Assembly (NCBI GenBank): GCA_023678885.1
Contig: JAHCLQ010000835.1
Coordinates: 186,001-250,000 of the forward strand
Source: Pogostemon cablin
Taxonomy: Eukaryota > Streptophyta > Magnoliopsida > Lamiales > Lamiaceae
Direction: 5' to 3'
Length of the DNA stretch: 64,000 bases
The notes beneath the pieces were generated by a model. The model was given only the letters and a program-made list of their open reading frames with translations, had not been told where the DNA came from and ran no database searches. The position numbers and the translations under genes were made by a program. Numbering within the stretch: position 1 is the stretch's first letter; every line of letters begins with the position of its first letter. Below, one piece after another: positions 54,070 through 64,000 of the stretch.

Positions 54070-57000
54070 AAGGAATAGAGTATCATGATGAAGGAAACGA
54101 TTAATAAGATGATGGAAATGAGCATCGTGATTGAAGAAATATGCATCATGATGTAGGAAATGAGCATCATGATGCAGGAAATATACATCATGATCAATGA
54201 AATGAGCATCATGATGATTTAATTGAACATCATGATGTAGGTAGTGAATATCATGATGAAGGAAATAAGCATCATAATGAAGGAAATGAGCATAATAATG
54301 TAGGAAATAGGCATCGTGATGAAGGAAACATGCGTCATAATGAAGGAAATGATGAATGAAATATGCATCATGATGAAGGAAATGAGCATCACGATGATGG
54401 AAATGAACATCATCATTAAGGAAATATGTATTATAATGAAGGAAATGAGCATCATAATGAAGGAAATGTTCATTAAGATGACGGAAATGAGCATCTTGAT
54501 GAAGGAAATATGCATCATGATTTAGGAAATGAGTATCATGATGAATGGAATATGCATCATGATTAATTAAATGAGCATCAAGATGAAGGAAACGATCATT
54601 AAAATGATGGAAATGAGCATCATGATGTTGGAAATACGCATCATGGTGATGGAAATGAGCTTTATGATGGAGTCATTCAGCATCGAGACGAAGGAAATAT
54701 GCATCATAATGTAGGATATGTGCATCACGATGAAGGAAATATGTGTTATGATGAATGAAATGAGCATTGTGATGTAGGAAATTAGCATCATGATGAAGGA
54801 AACATGCATCATGACGAAGGAAATGAGCCTCACGATGAAGGAAATGAGCATAATGATGAATGAAATGAGCATAGTGACGTAGGAAATTAGCATCATGACG
54901 AAGGAAACATGCATCGTGACGAAGGAAATGAGCATCATGATGTAGTAAATGAGCATCATGACATTGGAAATGAGCGTCATGATGCAGAAAATGCGCATCA
55001 TGCTGATGGAAATGTGCATCATGATGAAGGAAATGAGCATTATGATGAAGAATTGTATTATGATAAAGTCATTCAACATCGAGACGAAGGATATATGCAT
55101 CTTGATGTTGGAAGAGCATCATGATGAAAGAAATATGTATCATAAAGAAGGAAGTGAGCATCATGATAAAGGACAGCATCATGATGATAATACTAAGCAT
55201 CATGATGAAGGAAATGAGTATCAAGATGAAGAAAACGATAATCAAGAAGATGGAAATGAGCAACAACATGAAGAAAATATGAATTATGATGTAGGAAAAG
55301 AGCATCATGATGAAGGAATATGCATCATGATGTAGGAAAGAGAGTCATGATTAAGGAAATATGCATTATAATGAAGGAAATGAGCGTCATGAAGAAGAAA
55401 ATATGCATCACGATAAAGGAAAACGAGCATCATGATAAAGGAGAGCATCGTGATGATGGAAATAATCATCATGATGTAGGAAATATACATCATGATGAAG
55501 GAAATGAGCATCACGATGAAGGAAACCATTATCAAGATGATTGAAATGAGCATCATGAGAAAATTAGTATAATGATGAAGGAAATGATCATAATGATGAA
55601 GGAAAAGAGCATCATGATGATGGAAATAAGAATCATGATATAGGAAATATGCATCATGATGAAGAAAATGAGTATCACGATGAAGGAAACGATCATTTAG
55701 ATGACGGAAATGAGCATCATTATGAAGGAAATGACCAAAATGATAAAGGAAATGATCATCATGATGAAGGAAATGCGCATCGTGATAAAGGAATTGAGCA
55801 TCATGATGAAGGAAATATGCATCATGATGAAGGACATGAGCATCATGATAAAGTAAATATGCATCAAGACTAAGGAAATGAGCATCATGATAAAGGAAAC
55901 GATCATCAAGATGACTGAAATGAGCATGATGATGAAGGAGATGACCATAATGATATAGGAAATAATCATCATGATGAAGGAATAGGCATCATGATGAAGG
56001 ATATACACATCATGACGAAGGAAATGAGCATCGTAATGAAGGGAAAGTGCATCATGATGAAGAAAATATGCATCGCGATAGTAAATATGCATCAAGATGA
56101 AGTAAATATGCATCCAATGAAGGAAATTAGCATCATAGTGAAGAAAATGAGCATCATGATGAAGAAAGTATGCATAATGATGAAGGAAATATGCATGATT
56201 ATGAAGAAAATGAGCACCATGCTGCAGGAAATAGGCATCATGATGAAGGAAACATGTATCATGATGAAGAAAATATGCAACATGACGATAGATTTATCCA
56301 TCATGATGATGGAAATGAGCATCATGATGAAGAAAACAAGAATCATCATCAAGGAAATGAGCCTCGTGATGTAGGAAATAAGCATCATGATGAATGAAAT
56401 ATGGATCATGATGAAAGAAATGTCCATAAAGATGTAGGAAATATGCATCATGATGAAGGAAATTAGCATCATGATAATGGAAATGAGCATCATGATGAAG
56501 GAAATACGCATCATGATGAAAGAAATGACTTTAAAGATGTAGGAAATATGCATCATGATGAAGGAAATTAGCATCATGATGTAGAAAATGAGCATCTTGA
56601 TGAAGGAAATACGCATCATGATAAAGGAAATAATAATCCTGATGAAGGAATTATGCATCATGATAAAGGAATAGAGTATCATGATGAAGGAAACGATTAA
56701 TAAGATGATAGAAATGAGCATCGTGATTGAAGAAATATGCATCATGATGTAGGAAATGAGCATCATGATGAAGGAAATATACATCATGATCAATGAAATG
56801 AGCATCATGATGATTTAAATGAACATCATGATGTAGGTAGTGAATATCATGATGAAGGAAATAAACATCATTATGATGGAAATGATTATCATGTTGAAGG
56901 AAATATGCATCATAATGAAGGAAATGAGCATAATAATGTAGGAAATAGGCATCGTGATGAAGGAAACATGCGTCATGATGAAGGAAATGAGCCTCATGAT

Positions 57001-57095
57001 GAATGAAATATGCATCATGATGAAGGAAATGAGCATCACGATGATGGAAATGAACATCATGATTAAGGAAATATGTATTATGATGAAGGAAATGA
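54070..57095. repeat. 3-kb minisatellite, 21-bp period with a palindromic core
   Basis: About 140 units built around CATCATGATG (a 10-bp palindrome) followed by AAGGAAATGAG or AAGGAAATATG. The period is 21 bp with rare 18- or 20-bp units. Because 21 is a multiple of three, long open frames appear on both strands (HHDEGNE repeats on plus; ISFIMMH repeats on minus). Sequence drift is gradual. The segment 54,070-54,440 is nearly repeated at 56,665-57,075. Confidence 0.95.
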
Positions 57096-57310
57096 GACTC
57101 TGGCAATTAATGCTAACGTTGCTGGAAAATTACAATGAGAAGATGAGACCAAATTGTCTAATCTAATACTAGATTGTATCCGCAGCCATGCAGGTCTATT
57201 CGAGACAATAAAAGTGCCTTTACTCCGAGCAGTCATGAACAATAAGAAAAAAGGAGTGTATTCGGGAATGGGGCCCTAAACCCGAAGCAAGGGATTCAAG
57301 TACCCCTAGC
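57096..57310. other. Unassigned, start of unknown element
   Basis: Non-repetitive DNA with TTCGGGAATGGGGCCCTAAA. No family recognised. Confidence 0.3.
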
Positions 57311-57655
57311 ATGAGTTCTGGATCGGAACTTCCAAAAGAAGAAATGGTCCAAGAAAAAATCGAGGCTTTGGAGTCACATCTAGAGTCGACGAGTCAACCC
57401 ATCACCTCTGGGATAAAAGAGGGAGAGATCAACCTTAGGCCTATGACAGGCACTGCTAAGGTAGTTATTAGCTTAGCTGATTTTCCTCATTGGCAGGAAT
57501 ACCAGGCCAGTTGGGAGAAATTGAACACACGACAGGGAATATGTCCGGAGAAGTGGCGGATAGATGTGTCTAGGGAATATCCCCGAGTCTGGATGAGGCC
57601 TGGGTTGAATCCAGAAGATGTCAAGCAATGGTTCAGCTTTGGGGCATTAGCCTGA
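57311..57655 (+). pseudogene. Unidentified protein fragment, reading frame 1 of 2
   Basis: 114 codons with good protein composition: SSGSELPKEEMVQEKIEALE (helical, charged), then GTAKVVISLADFPHWQEYQA, WEKLNTRQGICPEKWRIDVS, REYPRVWMRPGLNPEDVKQW. It stops at TGA 57,653-57,655. The next 250 bp continue in another frame. It is not a known LTR-element domain that I can name. A capsid- or movement-type protein of an integrated element is conceivable, but unsupported. Confidence 0.35.
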
Positions 57656-57689
57656 ATATACATCATGGCGCCTAGCTCTCAAAAATTTT

Positions 57690-57904
57690 AAAGCTACCAA
57701 AGTGGATAGGGGATGCAGTGTCCAAGGTATGGTCAAACAACGATACTTTGACCAGGGGAGAACCATTAGAGCTATACTTCATTAGTTCAGCTCTGGAACC
57801 AGTTGAGAAAGGCCGACATGAAGCCTTTCATTTTATCAAGCTACGAAGGCCAGACATTAAAGCTGCAAATAGCATCAAGGAGCCTTCCAGGAAGGAACCA
57901 GTCC
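57690..57904 (+). pseudogene. Unidentified protein fragment, continuation in another frame
   Basis: LPKWIGDAVSKVWSNNDTLT, RGEPLELYFISSALEPVEKG, FHFIKLRRPDIKAANSIKEP. It probably belongs to the preceding fragment after a frameshift near 57,660-57,690. It ends at the copia-A scrap. Confidence 0.35.
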
Positions 57905-57985
57905 TTAATCTGTTATTCCCTCACCCTCCTCATAATGTAAGGCGTGTATCAGTTAGGGTTTCCGGACAGCTGAGATGACTTATAC
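57905..57985 (-). repeat. copia-A LTR scrap
   Basis: CTTAATCTGTTATTCCCTCA ... GTTTCCGGACAGCTGAGATG, ACTTATA: an 80-bp piece of the copia-A LTR around its transcription start, minus orientation, ending exactly where the CACTA terminus begins. Confidence 0.8.
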
Positions 57986-57987
57986 AC

Positions 57988-58655
57988 TATGCCAAAACTG
58001 TGGAAAGACAACGGGGAATCCCCGTTGTCGTAGCCCCTCCAACTCCGTTGTTAACCCGGCAGTTGTTAAAAGTCCAGACTTTTAACAACGATGGAAAACC
58101 GTTGTCGTAGGTTATGTTTAACAATGGTGTATCCCCGTTGTTGTAGCTATTAAATATCCGTTGTTAAATCATGTGTTGGTAATAAAAATATGTTTTAACA
58201 ACGGGGAATCCCCGTTGTCGTAGCCATCTACGACAACGGATTATCCCTGTTGTCGTAGCTTAAAATCTTCGTTGTTAATCCGGGAGTTGTTAAAGGTACT
58301 GACCCTTTAACAACGGCTTTTAACCCGTTGTCGTAGCTATGCTTTTACAACGAGGAATCCCTGTTGTTGTTTTGGACATCCCCGTTGTTGTATCTAATTA
58401 AGACAGTGGGTAATTCCCGTTGTCGTAACTGTAAATCTCCGTTGTTAATTCAGGAGTTGTTAAAGGTTTCTTACCTTTAACAACGGAATTTTCCCCATTG
58501 TCGTATATTATTTTTAACAACAGTATTTTCACCGTTGTTGTTAGTTACATCTCCATTGTTGTATTTAACTACAATAACGGGTATTCCCCATTATCATAGA
58601 TATATTTGACAACAGTCTATGCCCGTTGTGGTAGCCTATATCCCCGTTGTTAATA
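57988..58655. mobile_element. CACTA transposon terminus with subterminal repeats
   Basis: It begins CACTATGCCAAAACTGTGGA. Then about 25 copies of CCGTTGT / ACAACGG words (often AACAACGGGGAATCCCCGTT, a palindrome, or CCGTTGTCGTAGC) in both orientations. This matches the subterminal transposase-binding arrays of CACTA elements. The opposite end was not found, so the element either runs rightward beyond recognition or is truncated. Confidence 0.75.
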
Positions 58656-58882
58656 ACATATTTTTTCTTATTTAATAATTTAAATGAAAATAATGAAATG
58701 GTCATAATCCTTGATCTTCAATACAACACGACTAATTTTTACTTCAATTCATTCAATTATAATTGAACTCTAAATACAAAAGTCAATATCAATACGTTCG
58801 AATATAACATCCCAACATCTCTCACACCAATACAATTCACCAACAACAATTAAAATACATCATAATGTATCCATGATCGACA

Positions 58883-61538
58883 TTAATAATATCTTCCCAT
58901 AAACATAAACGACAAACTATTCATCATGTTCCTCATTCCCTCTGACATATAAGCAACTTGTGTCAAACGCAGACATTCTTGAAAATTATCCGGGGCAAGG
59001 CAACTTTTGAGCAGGACTGATAAAAAACAAGGCAAAGGTATATTAGAAGATTTATATATCATCACACGAAAATAACTTTAGTTTAAGAAATAAGAACATG
59101 CAAGAAAACCAATAAGATAAAAACCATAAGAAAATATTCCTGCAAATAAATTATCAAAAACTAATCAAGATAAAACTATTGTCTCTACCACTGGAACACT
59201 CTGAATCCAAAAGAAGCATACTTTAAAAGCAAAAAATTAAGGGGGAAAAGGGAAAGCGTGTGTAGTGTACTTGAAGAGCAATGATCTAACAGTTTGAATA
59301 TGGAGATAATGAAAGCTAAGAATAGCGAAATGCTTAGTATATATGGTGTAGTGCGCATCTCGGCACACACTATGATAATCCACAAGGTAAACCTGACAAT
59401 CCAAATTAGATGATGATAATCAATGATCTCAAATGCTAAAAACCATTCAGCATTGCACTTTCGAAAACAAAATGCAACAAGATAAACACAAATCTAAACC
59501 TTTTATCATAAGGTTTCAATTAAGCATAATTAGATTACTGCAAGAATAGTTTCTGCTTGGTTAATTTAACAGGAAATAAACATCATGGAGCCAAATGGTA
59601 CTTACCTTTTCCTGTCTCTCAGCAAAACAAAGTATACAAGATCTTGTAATGATTCTTGCGGAGATAACTTCAGAAATTGCATAACAATGCATGGGCATGT
59701 AGTAATGCTGAAATGGAGAAGCTGAAATTTTAATGGCTCCACTAAGACATAATCCTGGCACACATAGTCATCTCAGTAGAGAAGATCAATTTGGTAATAT
59801 TTTAGAAAATTTTAGAACATAAATTACTCCATTCAAAACACAAGATGCATCGGAAATCATAAAATAATGTTAAAGCTTTGAAATTTACAGAACGCAAGCA
59901 ACTTAAATCCAAATAACCTATCACATGAGAGATAAAAACCAAATATCAAGCGCATTCATCTGTAATAGGCCTTCCCAAAATCAGTCATTCCAGTTTGCAG
60001 AATTAAGAATTTGATTAGTTTAGACAAATCTTATTAATTCAGCAAGATAAATCTTTAGCACCAAAGAGAGATGACAAACGATAAAGAAATGAAAGAAAAA
60101 TTTAAGTAATAATTGGGTTTCAACAAGCAGAAAAAACTTACATTTGGAGTAGAGGATTATTCCAAATGTTCTCACAGGATAAGAAAAAGGTAAAAAATAT
60201 TTTTTTACAAAAAACTCTTAAATAAAATAAGAGATCAGCTCACATAACTAATACATATTTGGATGGAAAACCACCCATAGGTTCTTATACTATTTCAGGC
60301 ACTTTGGATTCAATCAAAGAACTCTGCATCATGATATCTAATTAGGTAACAACCCACTTTTATGCCACATCTTCACCAACCTACTACCCATCCACCTCCA
60401 TGAAGCGTACCATAAGGTCCACAGTTCATTAAAAAGCAAGTTAAAAGCAACAAAACCACAACAGTTTATTTATGATACATTAAGGAGGAAGCTTGACATG
60501 TAATTTTAGCAGCAAAGTTGAAAATGACATATCGTTTGAACACATCTTTTCATTTTACAATACAATCAGTATTTCAGATACTTAAAATGTTATTTATTTG
60601 AGGAATTTTAGAAATTTAGTTGCATAGTACGTAAGAATTAAATACTTGTTACAAGAGGGAAATGATAATGAACCTGAAATTAGGAGGAACTGATTCTATA
60701 AAAGCCATGTTATTCCAAAATGTGCATCTTGCATACATTGTACCAAATAATCAGATGTAAGCAAGATAAGGTAAATATAAGCCAGTTGCGAGAAAAAGTA
60801 TTCCAAGAGTTTCTTCTAGCAAAGCCAAGAGTCAATGGACCAAATTCTCATGCAACAAAAGAAACATCAAATCATAATCAAACATTCCAAAAACGTACCC
60901 CAACCTTTCTCATGAATTAATAGATTATCTCCCAAATTGTAACCCCAAAACAAAGAGATAAAAAAGTTGGCATAACGAAAATATATCCCGCTCCTCAGAA
61001 TCACAATAAATAAATTGCACTTTATACTGAAATGAGGATGGTTTATGCATCTTTGAAAACTAATCTGCAATTTTGTGTCCAGATATCATAAATTAAAAAA
61101 TTCTACTTATGTACCTTCTAGATTCCAAAAGAAGAGCTCGTAGTTCTGGAGTCTAGTCATCAATACCTGAAAGAATTTCACCCTTAGAAGTGACAATAAG
61201 AAATTTTGAATGCCTGAAAAAATAGAATTTAAATGTCCTTTATCCCCACTAGATGTGATGACTGAGATGTTTGAACACGATTACTACATTTACTACTTAT
61301 TCATCAGAAGAATAAGTTTTAATAAGTTTGTATGAAATAATAAGTAAACCTTACAGAAGAAATAACAAGTTTTACTACTTATTCATTAAAAATCCAGGCA
61401 GTAAAAGAAAATGCCAAGTTACAAGTCTTTAAGAGTGTTGCATCTTTTCAAAAATGAACATACCTCTCTTGCAGCATCAGTTATTTTGTAAACAAATGTT
61501 GACCCACAGACATAATCCATAGCAATATCTGTATAGGT
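58883..61538 (-). pseudogene. Minus-strand exon-like series, 3' part of an unidentified intron-rich gene
   Basis: Candidate exons with canonical borders: 61,464-61,538 (IAMDYVCGSTFVYKITDAAR), 61,115-61,166 (GIDD, stop, TPELRALLLESR), 60,142-60,170, 59,606-59,754 (DYVLVEPLKFQLLHF ... LKLSPQESLQDLVYFVLLRD) and 58,883-59,016 (CLAPDNFQECLRLTQVAYMS, then MFMGRYY and stop). Phases do not all join and one exon has an internal TAG, so exons are missing or the gene is decaying. The last exon lies 230 bp from the CACTA subterminal repeats, so the series might alternatively belong to a CACTA element or be captured by one. Family not recognised. Confidence 0.35.
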
Positions 61539-64000
61539 CTGAAGGCTTTATTTCACTTCATTTTACGCAGAAAAAAGCAGATTTAAGACATAATATAAAT
61601 TCCATTGTGCCAACACAGATTCATCAATTAGGACATAAGGATCCAGAATCCCCTTTGTTGTCTTTTGAAAATCAGTAGAGTGTCAAAAATAATTATAGAG
61701 CAAAGGCATCTTCCCAATGATTCCTTTCTAGTTATTGATAGTCTCACCCATGACACAAATTTGAGTACGTAATTGACTAGTATATAATGAATTTCACAAA
61801 TTGTACACATATTTTGCAAGAAAAAATAGGAAATATTTATAAGTATCCTAACCCCAATTATTTAGCATGAATAAATAAAGATAACGAAACAGATATTGTA
61901 ACTAGAATGTACACAATAAGATTTTGAACATAAAGTAACATCTTGAACTCCTAAAGAAACTTCTTTAAATATTCTTTTAGCATCAACTGCTTTCTAGTCC
62001 AAATCATGGATTTTGAATTTGTTCTTTCAAGATACTGCCCATAGAAGTCGAACTTACATAAATACAACACAATTTTAGTTTTTAAACTCCTAATAAAGCA
62101 ATAAAAGAACAAGGTAATAAAAAAAATATCAACTAAATTCTTTATTCCAGTAGACCTTGGTCTTAACAAAATTCTACTTTAAAAACACATGGCACTACAA
62201 TTAATATGTTCAATTGTTTTTAATATAGCTTGACTTGCAGTCATATGGTGCTATATTAGCTCAAATTAGGATTTTGTTCCCTGAGTAGTAATGGCTAGGC
62301 GAGGAGGAGAGTATCATATTTAAATATAACTTGAAGTGGGAGAATATATTCTGGTTATAGAAGAAAAATTCATGAAATACTACTTAAACTTCAGCATTCA
62401 ACTTAATGAGAGCATACTTGAGGTACTCATGGTGAACTATTGTTAAATTTTCAAATTTTATTTGCTTTTATCTCACCCCTCTCAAGTATGAATCTGCTTG
62501 AAGGGTGACTAAATAAAAAGACATCAGCAGGCACTTGAATGTAAATAAACCTAAGTCCAAGATGCAGAACATGAAAACAAGAGACGTGATGCAATTTATT
62601 AAAATTTACTACGTTTCCTGCCAATTCATCTATGTAATCAGTATTTCTAACAACTTATAGACCAGCCAATACATGATTACCTGATTAAAAACATAACAAA
62701 AAAAGCAGAACTTTAGTAGTAGCATCTCACTCAACAAATATATGAGCATCTTATGCCATCTTATGTTCTTGTTTAATTCTCGTTAAAATCTGTAAGTGAA
62801 GCAAAATACATTGATTAACATAAATAAACAACTAAACAAGGGTAGATTTAGGGACAAATCCATTTATAGTAATTCCTACATGATGCACATATATGATGGA
62901 AAAGCAAAACATAATTGGCATAAATCAACCATCACAAACTTTGGGTTCTCATTCCTCTTGATGTCTTAACAGACACTATTAATACCAAGCTAAGGGACCC
63001 CTGCATGTAAGAGCAGAATTAAAATGTGCAGTGCGAAACTTACAAAATCAAGTTTCATTTCCAATTTATGCTTTAGAAAGCAGCTCATATAAATGTCTGT
63101 AGAACATTTAATAAAGCAAGACAATATCATCATTTAAGCAGGGCACAATGCAAAACATAATTCCACTTACAATGAGAAAAAATTCATAGCATGCAAGTTC
63201 TCTGTCTCAGAATTAGGATTGCAAGTACTCAACTTGAAGCAAGCTGCAAATGATTTGAAGACTATTAGGGATATGCTGAAACAAAATGTATTTAACTGAG
63301 AGAACCAAAATTTTTTAAGACCATAAGAAGAAATAATGTAAGAACTTCACACCAGCTCTGAAGAACTCTATCGTCTCAAACAAATCACAAAAGCTAACTA
63401 TTTTCACAACATTCCTTACATCATAGGTTAATTATGCACAAAACTATATGTGACACTGCAATAATTAATAATTATTGAACCTATCAGTTTTTAGTACGAA
63501 ATATATATATCTCAGTCCAAGAAAAACTACAAAAATCCATCACTCAGACCACTTCTAAGAAGATATAAGTTGCTTCTAGATATAATCCATAATCTAATAT
63601 TCTAATGTAGCACAAGAAAGCACGAAACCAATTATAAACTTAGCATAAGCTGCATTTTTATGTTTCTTTTTTACCATATTTACAAATCAGTGGTTTGTGA
63701 TAGCAACGGCTGAAAAATAATGGTGTTATGGGGTATATATAGTAGGGAAATCCGTATATATACACTCTATTTAAATACTTAAAAGTTACATACACACACC
63801 TTGTACATACTTACTCCATCTAATTACTTAAAAGATGTCCGCATTCTGAAATTTTCAACATCTGCAAATTGCTCATTCCAACTACATTAATACGAATCCT
63901 TAATATATTAAAGTTGGAAATCTGAATTCTAAAAAGGTGTATGCTTGACTAATTAATCAAAGTTGTACTAAATTGGAATCATGATCAACTCACACGATTA
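61539..64000. other. AT-rich, intron-like; no supported gene
   Basis: No long open frame and no repeat element is evident. One weak minus-strand exon candidate lies at about 63,357-63,418 (NVVKIVSFCDLFETIEFFRA after a GTAAG-type acceptor). It may be upstream intron of the 58.9-61.5 kb series. Confidence 0.35.

Noticed and set aside
54070..57095. Long open reading frames on both strands (up to about 240 codons of ISFIMMH or HHDEGNE repeats)
   Set aside because: They follow automatically from a 21-bp repeat without stop codons. There is no start context or non-repeat coding part.

Overview
The window is nuclear DNA of a flowering plant, most likely a eudicot. It is AT-rich, contains plant LTR retrotransposons primed by initiator-Met tRNA, a SINE, CACTA, Mutator-type and Stowaway-like elements, and fragments of plant genes (isoamylase 2, nucleosome assembly protein 1). 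I found no intact conserved protein-coding gene. Almost everything recognisable is a transposable element or a broken gene piece. Species cannot be read from the sequence.

Layout. 1-12.37 kb holds a copia fragment, simple and tandem repeats, a cluster of unrelated gene fragments (several exon-like pieces, an ISA2 fragment, a NAP1 remnant), a probable gypsy LTR, a Mutator-type MITE and two adjacent Stowaway-like MITEs. 12,374-41,628 is one very deep nest. A short minus-strand Ty1/copia element (copia-B, two 419-bp LTRs) was entered by a plus-strand Athila-like Ty3 element (14,060-40,458). That element's 5' LTR was entered by a minus-strand LTR of another copia family (copia-A). This LTR was entered by a full plus-strand copia-A element (15,114-25,372), and that element's 3' LTR was entered by yet another copia-A solo LTR. 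Most steps carry a 5-bp target-site duplication. The Athila-like element also took a solo LTR, a CACTA MITE and a copia-A solo LTR in its 3' env-like region.

41.6-47.7 kb has a tRNA-derived SINE with a 17-bp duplication, foldback DNA elements, one small coiled-coil/tail-anchor ORF (the best candidate for a small intact gene) and a long (TA)n tract. 47,723-51,796 is a second copia-A element cut off by a minus-strand chromodomain Ty3 element (51,797-54,069), whose integrase ends abruptly in a 3-kb, 21-bp-period minisatellite (54,070-57,095). Then follow unidentified broken reading frames, a copia-A scrap, a CACTA terminus with subterminal repeats (from 57,988) and a minus-strand set of exon-like pieces that may be the 3' part of a real gene (58.9-61.5 kb). 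The rest is AT-rich and featureless to me.

The most interesting points are: a roughly 109-bp module shared by the LTRs of the copia-A family and an Athila-type LTR (two different superfamilies); a family of inverted TTCGACC/GGTCGAA modules planted in LTRs, in the gag-protease linker and before the env-like ORF of one element; two copia-A copies with entirely different leader sequences between identical flanks; and the palindrome-bearing minisatellite whose period equals two turns of DNA.
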